A stretch of 64,000 nucleotides of DNA. Origin: Azadirachta indica (taxonomy: Eukaryota; Streptophyta; Magnoliopsida; Sapindales; Meliaceae). The notes beneath the pieces were generated by a model that saw only the letters and a program-made list of their open reading frames with translations, was not told where the DNA came from and ran no database searches. A program made the translations under genes and the position numbers. The DNA lies in NCBI GenBank assembly GCA_022749755.1, contig CM040453.1, forward strand, positions 6,098,102-6,162,101. The letters are read 5' to 3'. How positions within the stretch are numbered: the stretch's first letter is position 1; each line of letters begins with the position of its first letter. This document shows, piece by piece, positions 23,241 through 35,800 of the stretch.

Positions 23241-23289
23241 TGTTTTCGTGGTGTTGGTAATTGAGGGTTTTTGTAAGGTTTTGTTATTG

Positions 23290-25257
23290 ATGGAAGGAGG
23301 TTCAGGTTCCAATACTGCTCCTTCAACTCCTTTTGATAAATCAAAAGTGTTAGATGTAAAACCCCTGCGTAGTCTCAAACCAGTGTTACCATCTGGTCCT
23401 CAAGCACCTCCATTTGTTTGTGCACCTCCTTTTGGTCCTTTTCCACCCGGGTTTTCTCCATTTTACCCATTTAGTGCTCCGCAAGAAATCCCTGACAACC
23501 CACCCGAGACATCACCTGCTTCATTTGCCACTCCCATTCGGTCATTTAGATCGCCTGAAGCTACGGATGCATCTAATGGGTTTCGTAATGGGCAAAAACG
23601 TCGTGGATCAACTTCCAGGCAAAACAAGACCCAAAAGGTCCAGGATCAGAATTTTAACTTGGGAATTAGTTCATTTGAGCGAGATGAGGGTAGTAGGCAA
23701 GTTGTTATTAATGTGCTGATGAGGTTTGATGCACTTAGAAGAAGAATTAGCCAGATAGAGGATGCTAAGGAGTCTGCTATGGGGTTAATTAGGCGTGGAG
23801 ATCTGAAAGCTAGCAATATATTGATGAGCAAAGGTATACGTACAAATATGAGGAAAAGGGTTGGAGTTGTTCCTGGCGTGGAAATTGGTGATATTTTCTT
23901 CTTTCGGATGGAAATGTGTTTGATTGGTTTGCATTCCCAGTCCATGGCTGGAATTGATTATATGTTTACTAGGGGTGATCTAGAGGAAGAACCAGTGGCT
24001 GTGAGCATTATATCATCTGGAGGTTATGATGATGATGCTGAGGATAGTGATATCTTGATTTATAGTGGCCAGGGTGGGAATGCCAATAAGAAGGGTGAGC
24101 AAGCATCTGATCAGAAGCTTGAAAGGGGTAATCTTGCGTTGGAAAGGAGCTTGCGCCGGGCCAATGAAGTGAGAGTCATCCGTGGAATTAAAGATGTTAT
24201 TAGTCCAGGCTCGAAGGTTTATGTATATGATGGACTTTATACGGTTCAAGAATCATGGACTGAGAAGGGAAAATCTGGCTGCAGTATTTTCAAGTATAAA
24301 TTGGTGAGAATACCAGGGCAACCTGGTGCTTTTGCTGTCTGGAAATTGATGCAGAAGTGGAAGGACGGCTTATCTGGGAGGGCTGGACTTATTCTTCCAG
24401 ACCTTTCTTCTGGAGCCGAGAGTGTGCCTGTTGCACTTGTAAATGATGTTGATAATGAGAAAGGACCTGCTTATTTCACTTATTTCACTGCAGTTAAGTA
24501 TTCAAAATCCTTCAGATTAACCCAGCCTATTTTTGGCTGCGACTGTCGTAGTGCATGTGGCCCAGGCAGTCCAAATTGCTCTTGCCTTCAGAAAAATGGG
24601 GGTAATTTTCCATATACTACAAATGGTATCCTAGTAAGGCGGAAGCCATTGATATATGAATGTGGTCCTTCATGTCCATGCTTTCGCGACTGCAAAAACA
24701 GAGTGTCTCAGACTGGTCTAAAGGTTCGGCTGGATGTGTTTAAAACGAAAGACAGGGGTTGGGGACTGCGATCTTTAGATCCTATTCGTGCCGGTACTTT
24801 TATTTGTGAATATGCAGGTGAAGTCATAGACAAAGTTAAGGCAAGGCAGGATCGGGAGGAAGGTAATATTGATGATTACATCTTTGATGCAACCCGCACT
24901 TATGACTTTTTCAAGTGGAATTATGAACCTGGGTTACTAGAAGAGGATGATTCTAATGACTCTACCGAAGAATACAACATCCCATTCGCCCTAGTCATTA
25001 GTGCCAAGAATGTTGGGAATGTTGCCCGGTTCATGAATCACAGTTGCCTTCCAAATGTTTTCTGGCAGGCAGTTATATTTGAACAAAACAATGAATCTTT
25101 TGTCCATATTGCATTTTTTGCCATGAGACACATTCCCCCCATGACAGAGTTGACATATGATTACGGGATTACCCAGTCAGATGAGGGTAATTATGATCCC
25201 CACAGGAACAAGAAATGCTTATGTGGATCACTGAATTGTCGAGGTTATTTTGGTTGA
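23290..25257 (+). CDS. SUVH: Histone H3 lysine-9 methyltransferase, SUVH1/SUVH3 type
   Basis: A single uninterrupted frame of 655 residues. Order: Pro-rich N terminus (APPFVCAPPFGPFPPGFSPF, about residues 40-60); SRA/YDG domain (about 192-346, from GVVPGVEIGD through YDGLYTV to YKLVRIPGQPG), which reads methylated DNA; Cys-rich pre-SET from CDCRSACGPGSPNCSC (C417) to C468; SET domain about 479-625 with the cofactor/active-site motif NHSCLPN (N583) and YDYG (Y623); post-SET CLCGSLNC (C643, C645, C650). All catalytic and zinc-binding motifs look intact. The intronless coding region and length fit the plant SUVH1/3/7/8 branch. In Arabidopsis SUVH1 and SUVH3 bind methylated DNA and recruit DNAJ co-activators; the same role here is inferred. 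ATG 23290 is the start, since the frame upstream to 23248 offers only a GTG. Confidence 0.97.
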   Translation: MEGGSGSNTAPSTPFDKSKVLDVKPLRSLKPVLPSGPQAPPFVCAPPFGPFPPGFSPFYPFSAPQEIPDNPPETSPASFATPIRSFRSPEATDASNGFRNGQKRRGSTSRQNKTQKVQDQNFNLGISSFERDEGSRQVVINVLMRFDALRRRISQIEDAKESAMGLIRRGDLKASNILMSKGIRTNMRKRVGVVPGVEIGDIFFFRMEMCLIGLHSQSMAGIDYMFTRGDLEEEPVAVSIISSGGYDDDAEDSDILIYSGQGGNANKKGEQASDQKLERGNLALERSLRRANEVRVIRGIKDVISPGSKVYVYDGLYTVQESWTEKGKSGCSIFKYKLVRIPGQPGAFAVWKLMQKWKDGLSGRAGLILPDLSSGAESVPVALVNDVDNEKGPAYFTYFTAVKYSKSFRLTQPIFGCDCRSACGPGSPNCSCLQKNGGNFPYTTNGILVRRKPLIYECGPSCPCFRDCKNRVSQTGLKVRLDVFKTKDRGWGLRSLDPIRAGTFICEYAGEVIDKVKARQDREEGNIDDYIFDATRTYDFFKWNYEPGLLEEDDSNDSTEEYNIPFALVISAKNVGNVARFMNHSCLPNVFWQAVIFEQNNESFVHIAFFAMRHIPPMTELTYDYGITQSDEGNYDPHRNKKCLCGSLNCRGYFG

Positions 25258-26460
25258 TGTTAGAAGTAAGTGGATCAGTGGAAATGAATGATATTGCGAA
25301 CCTGGGCCCCTGAGTAAAAGGTCTGAATCTCATTGTGGTTATCCTTTTGTGAACTTGTAATAATGAAATATGATGTTTTCTGACTCTAGAAAGTTTTGTT
25401 ATTCATGCTTATGTTAGAAAACAACACAAATATGAACTATTTATAGCACAATTATGCCAATCTACTGAAAGTTTGGACTTTGGGGTGTCTTTAGATGCAG
25501 TGTAAGGATTTATGTGAGACTTGTACTAGCAGTATGGGATACATATACTTGCAGAATTAGTTGGGTAACACGTTAATGCTGTAGACAAATTTTCTGGACA
25601 AAATTTAAAATAGTTTAGGTGGAAGCAACAACTCATTGATTGTTCATAAACTGCTCTTCAATGGAAACTGTTTCATTCTACAGTAGACAAATGGTTTTTG
25701 ATTAAATAATACGTAGTGATTCGTAAAGCAGAAAACTTTGTGCTTCGATTTTTACTAAAGACACCCAATTTGCAGGAATTTTATTTTCTCCTATCAATTG
25801 GACTGATTGTAGCATTCAATATTTTTCAACCACGTTGTGGTGCTTTTAGAGTTTAGTTTTGATGTATATCACTGCCTAATTATTCCATACCATCCTTTGG
25901 ATGTAGCTGCTAGCTCCTTGGAGTGCAGAAACTAAGCGTGCCTGTGGCCAGTTACTGTGTGCACTGTGGCTGGTGTAATTGGCACACATCCTTTTATGTT
26001 GTTGCCAGCTTAGCTGGGTTAGATGCTTTCAGCTGTTGATAGGCCCTTTTCCTTCGCCAGTCATCAGCGATTTTGGGAAGAAGTTCTTTGTATTCGTACT
26101 TGGCTGATCACTTAAAATGGTAAGGTTTTAGTACTTAACAGTTGGGTACTATACTGATTAGTTTTGTAACTGTCAAGCGTCATGTTCATATAATTGTTCT
26201 TCCTGAATGTTTATTTGTGCTGAGATGGTTTTGTTGTCTCAGCCAGAACAATTATTCTGCACTTTTTGTTAATATTGTGGTAACAAGCTTACAGTGGATG
26301 AGGCTATGGCTCTGCATTTGACAAAGCTTGTCCATTTTCAATTCTCTGTTTGTGGTCTTCAATTTGCAACTTTCTTCCATTTTTGGTGGTGATGATAAAA
26401 TCCCAATTCAGTTGCATTATAAGGACGACTGCTTTTAGTTTTGCCTTTCAGGTAAATAGT
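25258..26460 (+). other. SUVH 3' UTR and spacer
   Basis: The sequence after the stop has low-complexity UTR-like character with an AATGAAAT-type near-upstream element around 25362. Nothing coding is seen to 26460; the last part may include repeat remnants. Confidence 0.45.
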
Positions 26461-26833
26461 GGGTGTGTTTGGAATCACATTGAAGATGTTGCTTTTGATT
26501 TTTTTTTTTTAAAAAAATAATGATAATATTTTTTATTTATGTGTTTAGAATGCAAAAATGAAAATTAAAAAAAAAAAAAAAAACTTGAAAGAGCCACATT
26601 GCATCTCAAAGTCATAGGAATGGTTGAGGTATACCATGAATAATCTGAAAAATTGCAATATTTAAGGAATGTATTATGCTTTACTCTTTTTGTCTTGAAG
26701 TAATACCGACGATCTTTTGAGAATAGATTGTATACTTGCATTTCTAGAAATATGAATTGGAACATGTTTAAAATGTTTCTGTTTCTGAAAATGGAAAAAT
26801 CATTTTTCCAAAATAATTCCACAAAAGACACCC
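26461..26833. mobile_element. Possible hAT/other MITE (373 bp)
   Basis: The left end GGGTGTGTTTGGAATCAC and the reverse complement of the right end GGGTGTCTTTTGTGGAAT are similar inverted termini around an AT-rich, non-coding interior. No convincing target duplication was found, so classification and exact ends are uncertain. Confidence 0.4.
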
Positions 26834-26969
26834 AATTTTCTCGCTCAAATGTCTGTACTTTATTTAATAAAACAATATTTAAAGAAAAGCAAATTATCCT
26901 TTCGAAAAAAAAAAAAATCAAAGTAAATAACTGGTGAGTGAATTATTATATAATATTCTAGAGTCGTAG

Positions 26970-27046
26970 AGTGGGCCGGTAGGCCCGTTAAATATATCTT
27001 ACTTGCAGCCCATCGGGCTTCAATTTGGCGGGAAATTTCCCCCGCC
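26970..27046 (+). promoter_or_regulatory. Proliferation-type promoter motifs (E2F site, site II elements)
   Basis: Upstream of the PWWP gene start (27154) are TTTGGCGGGAAA at 27024-27035, a strong match to the E2F/DP binding consensus, and TTTCCCCCGCC immediately after (27036-27046). Site II/TCP-type words (TGGGCC, AGGCCCG, GCCCAT) lie between about 26972 and 27012. In plants this combination is typical of genes expressed in dividing cells. The motifs are seen directly; regulation is inferred. Confidence 0.6.
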
Positions 27047-27153
27047 ATTCCCCAGTTGATTAATTAGGGAAAAAATACAGATAAAGAAAAAACACGTTCT
27101 GTTTGAAAAAATAAATAAAATGTTTTGCAAACAAAATAGAAGATCGAGAAAAA

Positions 27154-30100
27154 ATGGAGAAGGGAAATTTCAAAGGAGGAAAAATTGTGTGGGCAAGAGT
27201 AGTTTATCCTCATGAATGGTGGCCTGGTTTTGTTATCAGAAGTGATTTTCTCGGCGTATTGGTCTCCTTCTTTGATTGCGCAAACTCTCGTTATTTTCTT
27301 CCATCAGAAATTTGTTCTTTCGAAGAAAACTTCAGATTACTTGTCGAGAAATGCACGAATCACGTCTTGCTTAATCGTGCATTGAAATTCTTTGGCGAAG
27401 ATGTTGTGTTGAGCTTGAATTGCCGTGGGCGAGTAAAACGACGTCGAAATGCAAGTGACTTGTTTCCGCCTCGAGTGGTTTTGGGTTTTGTTCGTAGCGT
27501 GGCGGTTTCGCCTTGGGTTCAACGAGCTGATTTCCTTAGTGCTGTCCATGCGGTTGCGCAAGTTGTGGCTTTTCGTCATTATTATTTGGTCAATTCAGGT
27601 ATGTGTTTTTGAAATTCTCTTACTTGTTTCAATTAATTGTTTAAATGTTAGAAAAATGTGTAAATATTGGCAGTGGATTACTGAAAATTAGGGCTTTTTT
27701 GGGTCTGAATTTTTAAATCTATGTTGGTTATATTATTTTGATTTCTTCTGGAATTTTAAATGTTTTCTATGTAGAAAACACTAAAAGATAAATATAATGT
27801 AAAATAAAGACTAAGGCAAGAAGGTTTGGGCAGAGGATTGAAGGATCGCACTAATAACATTGTCGGAAAGCCAGATCATCCTTTCGTGGGGGTGATGACG
27901 GTTCCCTATACCTCTAAAATACAACTCAGTAGCCAATCTCCTCAATGAGCATAATTACTGGAAGAAAACTACTAGGTTTATTGTGTTGTAGTTGCTCAAA
28001 ACACAATATAAAATATGAAATTAATATATTGTATATACAATGGATATTCGTTTTAATTAGTATAACAGCTTGACCACATAATATGTCTCCATTAATGTTG
28101 TAACATATAACATTTTTTATCATATAATTATGTCTGTATTTATATGTTGTAACTTATGATATTACCGGAGCTTTTAGACCTTTTATCTCCAACAATCTAA
28201 ACCTGAAAACTTGAAAGCCAACAGGTGGAGTTGTAATTCTATAAAAGAATATAAAGTTTGGTTATTTTATAAATAGAATAACAATTACATTTCTGAAATG
28301 GAATCATCTAAAAATTGATCATGACGATTGATATTAAGCTTTACTTTACACTCTTTGTGGTCCATGTTCCAGCAATGATTATTTGATGCTACAGCCTATG
28401 TTTGCTCTAATATTCAGCTGAATATATATTGGATTTGCTTTTGGTAATTTCTTTCTGCTTGAATATCTATACAGGTGTTAGATCAAGAGTACACACAGAC
28501 CAAGCTTCATTTGAGAAGATGCACTCGGTTGCTGCAGAACTAGATAATTTCAAAATGGGTGATGATTATCAGAAATTCTCTGAGCATGAAGATAGTAACT
28601 TGTCAGCCGAGCATGAAGCTAATAACTTGTCAGCTTGTTTGGCAAATGGAAAGAATGGTAGTAATCTTTTTTCAAAAGAATCTTTAAGCCTCCAGAATGA
28701 AGATCAGCTTGAAATTAGTTCAATGAGTCAAACAAGACAACAGAAGATACAGTCACTTAAAGAGATGATGGTCAAACTGGGAGTTCTTGCTACAGATCCG
28801 TTTTATTTAGATGGGGAATGTCTGAATACGTTGAAGTCAAGTTTTTGGAGCTTTAGAAGTTTGTCATGCCTTTATGGTAGCCTGTGCAAGAAATGCTCTC
28901 ATATTGAAAGTCATGAAGCTCAACTTCCTAATCCTGCCTATATTATGGCTCAGCAGAGCACTAAAGTTCATGGAGGAAAAGAAAAGGCACCTCTTTCTAT
29001 CGTACCTTGTATGGAAAGCCCTGTTAACTGCCCGGGATTAAAAAGGCAGCTAGATCAATCTGCTTCTGAGGCTGCTTTAAAGTTGCGCAAGACGATGTCT
29101 TTCTCAATTAATGGAGCTGATGCTTATCTTTGGCAAAGTAGTGGAGGATTCAATGCTGTTTTTACTGATTCTTTCATGTCAGGGAATGCCTCTTCTGTTC
29201 TTGAATTATTCAAGACTAGGCCCTTTTCTTCCATTGAAGCTTATGCCCATCTTCTTAGAAATATAGTTGGATGTGAGGCAGATTTATTTGACTCTTTCTT
29301 TTCTGGATCCCAAGTGAAGTTAAATGGTCAAAATCTCTCTTCTGTTACAGCTCAGAGTTTGACATATATGTGCAGCAGTAGCTTGAAGGACTTGGTTCTG
29401 AATTTGCTCAACATCTCTCACACATCTCGCAATGGCATTGTTGAAATCTGTAGCACTCTAGATAATAATGGAACCTGTATATCTTATGCAAGTATCCAGC
29501 AAGCAAAAGAAAGTGAAGCTGTTATGAAACAACATGGCATCTGCATCCCTTATGCTGATGATATGACCGACAAACTGCTGCAACCTTCTGCTGCTCAATC
29601 AGTGTCTAATGCAATTGGAGTTCCTGCTAAAGATGATGAGACTAGTGATATAGTAGCAGCAGGAGCCAGTAAAAACGAATTAAATTCTCATCTTCTTGCT
29701 AATGAACTCAAGCCGCTACCTAGCAACTGTGACAATTCCAGTTCAGTCAAAATCAGAGAAATAAGCATGAATATGGCAGTTGGATGCAGCTTTAAGGAGA
29801 AAAAGGATCTCTTACAACCTGTTGCTCCTGATTTAGCATTGAAGTCAAAAGTGAGACAGCAACCTGAAGTTCGAACCAGTTTTGCTGTTTCTAGATCTTT
29901 GTTGATGAAGTTTCCGAAGGATTGCAGTCTACCATCCAAGGAGGAGCTGGTAAAAAAGTTTAGTCGATTTGGCAGAGTAGATTCCTTTAAAACAAAGGTC
30001 TACTTTTATACTGGCTCTGCCCGGGTGGTCTTCTTACATCAACTTGATGCAGTGGCTGCTTATCAATACGCAAAGCGGAAGAAGATTGCATTTGGTAAAA

Positions 30101-30285
30101 AGAATGTCAAATTTTGGCTTGATACTTCTGAAGATAAGAAAAGAAGCAAGGAACTAGCTTCCTTTCCTTCACAGACAGCAAATCTGCCCGGATTCAACCT
30201 AAAATCATGTCTTAAAAAATCCAAACCCCTTGAGAAAGAAGATAAAAGATGTCAACGAAAGGTGAGGTTTCAAATAGAAGCTTAG
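27154..30285 (+). CDS. PWWP-domain chromatin protein with C-terminal RRM-like domain
   Basis: Two exons (27154-27598 and 28475-30285; GT donor at 27599, acceptor TATACAG) join in phase and give 751 residues. The N-terminal PWWP domain (about residues 8-95) starts GGKIVWARVVYPHEWWPGFV, with HEWWPG in place of the usual PWWP core, and continues through a FFDCANSRYFLPS-type strand. PWWP domains bind methylated histone H3 tails. The middle is long, polar and low in recognisable motifs. A C-terminal fold (about 620-697: SLLMKFPKDCSLPSKEEL, FGRVDSF, ARVVFLHQLDAVAAY) resembles the RRM-like domain of plant PWWP/PDP proteins, which act with MSI-type histone-binding subunits and PRC2 or PEAT complexes. 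The tail is basic and ends KVRFQIEA, whose KVRF resembles a PP1-docking motif. Homology is clear for the domains; the exact subfamily is inferred. Confidence 0.88.
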
Positions 30286-32898
30286 ATCAGTTTATTGTTA
30301 TTAAAACAAGTATTATACTCTAAATATTTTCTTTTTGTTTCTTGGCCATGGGGAAATGTTTTGATGCATCTTGAAATAGATTATCAGAGGGATGATCCTG
30401 CATTTCTGCAAAAATTTCTATGTATTTTAGCAAGAAGCAACCATTTTGTGATCTTTGCTGTAAATCATTTACTCCATTTGAAATGATCATATTACTTTCT
30501 GACGAACTACTGTGTTGCACTTGCTACTTGCTACTTACATGAACTTGGCCATTAAAGGCCATTATCTGTATAACCAATGCTTGCCACATATACGGTGTCT
30601 TGATTATGATGATGTCATATGATCACTAGCTGGATGTGTGGCTTTAGTTTTATTTTATTTAAAACCAAAATTCACACTTCAGACAGCTTGCTCTTTTTAA
30701 CATGTTGCAGCACTCAAAGGGGGTGTTTAGTGAGCGATTGTACTGGACAAAAATTTTATAATCCATTCTTCAACTACAGAATTAGATACTGCAGCTCATA
30801 CTAGCCGGACTTGACTTGACCCGCACCCTCCACGGGTCAAGTCTGGCAGTACTCTTTTTTTAATATTTTTAAAAATAATTTTTTAAATCGACACTTGTTC
30901 ATCAGCCGCCATTAATTACTGTTGATCATTATTGATCATCGTTGCTAATTACTATTTATATTATTGAAGATATTATTAAAATTTTTGTTAAATATTTTTT
31001 ACAATAATATCTTTACCATCATTATTTGAAAAATTATTTATCATAAATTTGAAATTCATCATAAAATGTAATTTTAGATTTACAACCAGAACGATTTTTC
31101 AAACTGTGATGGTAATTATATCATTTTATAGTATTCATTAAAGATTTCAACAATACTCACCTTAAATTAAAAGGAAGAAAGTTGATGACGGCCGACGACA
31201 ACGAAGATTTGAATGATGGTATGTTTTGTGATCGATTCAAATCATTTTAATTATTTAATTATTAATAAAAAATAATAATATATAATTAAATAATAAAAAA
31301 ATAAAATTTTATGTAATTGATAACTTTGGTGATTGTTACAATACAATGAAACATTAAAAGCACGTTTGGGATTATTGTTAAAAAAGGTAAAAGTTTTGAG
31401 CGCTCAAAAGTTATTTTAAATATTTACTAAAAATTTTTATAATTACTTTTGGTAAAAACAACTCATTTTATAGTAGATTTTAACAAGTAAAAAATGAGTT
31501 GTTTTTAAAAATTTAATTTTTAAAGTAATTTTATTTGTGAATATACTAAATATACCCATTCAAAATTAACTCTAATATAATTATTAAATTTCAACTTTAA
31601 TGAGAAAATAAAATTGTTAAAATTAAAAAAATATTTTTTTTTATTATTTTTTTTAAAAATTTAATTAAAAATTTTTTATATTTTTTATTATAAATTATTT
31701 TAAGATAGAACGTATTATAACACTTTTAAAAAATAAAATTTACTAAAAGGTAAACTAATTTTTTTTAAAATTAATTATTTCAAAAACTACGATGATCTCA
31801 TATTGGTCTTAAAATATAATGTTATAATAAATTTTATTCAATATAATCTATTATAATTCAATGTCTATTGCCAGACGTCCTAAAATTAATCTTTGTATTA
31901 CTATAAAAAAATTTACCTACTAAACAAACTTATATTACTGTTTTATTCGGTTTCATGTTGAACACCGGGCAATAGGCTCCATTTTCAGCCCGAGTGGAAC
32001 GCTTTCATTGTGCTAAACGCACTAAAGTTGCACACCTCTAGCAATACATGCGAACTACTGATTTTCTTTTCAATAGTAAGCCCTATAACCATTCACTAAC
32101 AGGAAACAAAGGATCCTTTTAGTTGCCTGCTACATAAAAAGGGCTCCAAATCTTTTATTAGTTCTTGGGGAACAACTTAAAATGGTTTGGCACACAGCTA
32201 CATTTTTCTCAAATTTCTTGAAAAGGGGGAAAAAAAAAGGAAGGAAAAAAGGATGAACAAAATAAGATTAATAAGGAAGCTAAATACTGGAAGACGTAAA
32301 CAACTTCCGGCAAACCGTTGACAATCGAGTAAATTTCATTTTCCATTTTTTTTCCTGCTTTCTATTCTAATATCAACAAATACAAAGAATTACTGTTGAG
32401 GTTAAATGTACAGACAATCTGCATCTGCTTCCAACTGGACTGATTCTGAAACATATAAACCTCATATGAATGATTTACACCTATGTTCTAAAAAGAATTA
32501 ATGAGCAGTTTGGCCATTCTTCAACCAAATTTCTAACCCATTACTAACTTCTGCAAAAACTGTGGTAGTCCTCTAAGAACGGTATTTCAGCTAAATTTTC
32601 TAGTATATTGCCCCTTCAAATACAAGAATTCCACAAAATACCACCACAAAATTTCATATAAGTCGACCTCTCCATGTCACACCAACGAATTTCGAAGAAG
32701 TCTGCCATCTTCAAGTCAGGGGACGCAAACAGACACAGTGCAGTATCCCTCCATCCATGGCCAAGGAATCCATGTCTAAATCCCTTTAAAGTATTTGACA
32801 TGAAATTCATTGCTTGAACAAGGGAATTGGTTAATCATCATCAGCAATACATTTCACACCCATACACAACAAGTAGCTACTGCACAAACAGTTTGGAG
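30286..32898. other. Spacer between the PWWP gene and the exportin-7 3' end
   Basis: 30286-30750 is probably the PWWP 3' UTR. A perfect hairpin lies at 30814-30842. 31356-31815 is an AT-rich stretch starting GCACGTTTGGGATTATTG, which looks MITE-like, but its right end does not pair convincingly. About 32350-32898 is probably the 3' UTR of the minus-strand exportin gene. No further gene is seen. Confidence 0.5.
30814..30842. repeat. Perfect 10-bp hairpin with 9-nt GC-rich loop
   Basis: The arms ACTTGACCCG (30814-30823) and CGGGTCAAGT (30833-30842) are exact inverted repeats around CACCCTCCA. It lies about 530 bp after the PWWP stop codon. It could be the end of a transposable element or a structural element in a long 3' UTR; there is no T-tract that would suggest a pol III terminator. 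Confidence 0.6.
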
Positions 32899-35800
32899 TT
32901 ATTTTACACGAAATTCGTGCCTAAATACGGTCAAATTCTGGGTGAACTTATCCCTGTTCTTTGAATCCAAGCTTCGAGTAACATCAGTCATTAATTTATC
33001 AAAACATACAGATAGCCGCTGATGTTGATCCACTGGCTGCAAGATATGATGCAAATATCGTTATTAAGAATAAGATCATTGGAAAAGGGCAAAAGAATGA
33101 GAAGGAAAAAAAAAAAGAAGATAAAACACAAGAAAACTAAAATAAAATTAAACTTCCCTAGCTGTCCCGATTCAAAACCATTGACAAGTTGAATTTTCTA
33201 GTTGCTCACTACATTAAACTTTCCTTAGCTGTCAGTTGAATCAGATATTGATCATCTGTCCGAGAATTTAAGCTCTGCCAACCTCTTTAGCAGCATCAAT
33301 TTCCATTGACAAAGTTGTTACCTAGCTTTCACACGGAGTCTCCATGTTTATTGCTAGATGTAATGTGCACACATATATGGCCCAACTTAATGGAAATTCC
33401 AAGTTTGTAAAATATACTTGCATTGCAAGAATATTCTTGCGAGGTGTCAATAGATGGAGGGTGAGGCATCTAGGACAGCTCTAACAAATGTACACATGCA
33501 TGAATGAAAAAGCTACAAGAGATTTCAAAAGTCAAATAAAAACAAGATTTTCGTCATATGATTCATTTATTATATTATGTTAGAAAAAAAACATATTATA
33601 TCGAGTCTCTCCTAAATGTTAAACTTAGTATATGAACATGTCTTCATATAGGCTAAAATAATAAACCAACATAAGTTAGGAATTCTAACCAAACAAGGAA
33701 AAGACTAATACTATTTGAACTAGAAATACACTTAATAAAACTAAACCTAGTGAAAACTAAATAAGTTTAATTTTAATTCTAACATATCAAATTTTCATGA
33801 AGAAGGCCAAAGCAGCAAGGCGTCAGGCTAAACAGAAATACCCTGTTGACATGTCTAACTAACATTATTAATGGGGAAGAAAAAAAAAAAAGAGATTGCC
33901 AATTTTCCACAAATAATAGGTTTGTTTGACTTACCTGTGAAGCCAAAATTTGAGCTTTCAGATCAGAAAAAACCTGCAGGTGAAGTTTAGATTTCTGAGT
34001 CAAGAATGGAATACGATTGTACAAATTACATATAAGCAGTCAAAATCATACGACTCCACAAAACAAAAATGTCATTAAGAATACGGATCTCATACTCATG
34101 CTGAAATGTTTAATAAAGAGCATGCTGATCAGTATGTACAGAAAAATTAATTTCGTTATAATAAAAAAAAAAAAAAGCAAAACAGAAATGTATGATCGGT
34201 AAGCTAAAGAAGCATAATAAAGCAAGATGGAAAGTAAGAGAAACATATGAGGTAAGATGCTATAAACTATCACCTGTTCACTAATAAGAATTAAGCTCAG
34301 CATAGGTCTGCTAAGACTCCACTGGTTGCTACAATCTTCAAATAATACAATCTCAAATAAGGTCTTCAATATCTGTATACAAAGAAAAGAAGGCTCTCAA
34401 ATATTCAATAAAAGGCAGCAGAAACAAAATAATTAGTGAAAGTATAAAATCTTTACTAAGAGAGAATAAAACAAGTCCCTCATTATTTCACTGGACTTGA
34501 GGGTGTAATTTTAAGTTGATGTAATATGACAATTACATGCACCTCATGTTATAGCCAGGAAGCAGAAATCAGTATGTATTTGAACAGGAAAAAGGAAAAA
34601 CAGGGTTTCATGGGGACAGAAAATGGCTGACAAAACTGGCAAGTTCAAGTTCATTAACCTATTTTTGAAAACCTGATGTTTAAGAAAACACTCCTGTCAA
34701 TGCCCAAAAATGCCTCTGCAACAGAATTTTCTGGCAAAAGGGTTAATGGAGTCTCAGTTTCTTACAACATTATAAAATTTTAAAAAATAAGTGAAACTCT
34801 ACTTGGTTCTTATTATTTCATCAGAGATTTCAGAAACTAGATTTCCTTTTACTTGTAAGCTTGAAGTAAGGTTATCTAATAGAACTGTGTTTGCCATTTG
34901 ATCTGCCAAAGAGATAAGTACATGTAGCATTAACAATCTAGTTCCCAGCAAGGTCAAGTTTGGTAAAAGGTAGTTACATGTTTGACAGGAAAAAGTGCTA
35001 GAACTAGAATCTTCAACAATGAACTGTTGAAAGTGTAGGTTTGTTGAAGAAGAAAAATGAGAACTGGAATGAGCTGAGTTTGGTGCCGAGATATCATTTT
35101 GCCTGAGGTGGCTGCCGCTACACTATCTATGTTTCTAATTTTTATCATATTGATACCATGTTTCTTATAATATCAACAAGAACAAAAACAACAAAAAAGA
35201 GTCCCTTCACTTACTTCTGGGAACAAATTGGGGCACTCTGCAATGCGTCTTGCAAGATTAATTGCAGCAGGTGAAGTAGGTGCCTCACCCATAGTTATGT
35301 TGTTGAAATAGAAAGCAGCCAAATTATCCACAGCAGAGGCGCACTGAAACCAGAATTTAAAATGTTAGGTTTGATGAATGAAAAATAGACGAAGAAATAT
35401 ACAGATAAAATGGTGCCACATTCAGACATGAAACAGGGCAAAAATGTTACATGCTCATGGAAGATAGTTAAAACTTAGTGGAAATTATGGTTGCAATGAC
35501 TGATGAGTGATTCCAATCTGTTGATCTGATGCAAATATTCTTCAGAAAAATGGGACAACTTAAAGATACAGAAAGATTATTCTGTATTTTATATATTTGG
35601 ATAATATATGCATACACATGACAAGAACATTGAATTTGTTTTATTTCCCTTGCCTGCTATATTTACAAGAAAGAATATTAGTTTACTATCACTAATCAAC
35701 AATATTGGTGAAGAAAAATTATTATTCATGACTCTTTCAACAATTAAATCTCATATCAACAAAAAAAAATATATTCATTTGCGTTTGCTTTTCTTCGCTT

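Noticed and set aside
23248..23289. Upstream extension of the SUVH frame by 14 codons
   Set aside because: The frame there starts with GTG, not ATG; the first in-frame ATG is 23290 and is followed by the expected N terminus.
26565..26921. 118-codon minus-strand open frame
   Set aside because: Low-complexity sequence between poly-A/T runs, overlapping a MITE-like element; no homology recognised.
28429..28474. Separate gene starting at 28429 for the PWWP C-terminal part
   Set aside because: There is no ATG at that start, and a good acceptor (TATACAG at 28474) joins 28475 in phase with the 27598 donor, so it is exon 2 of one gene.
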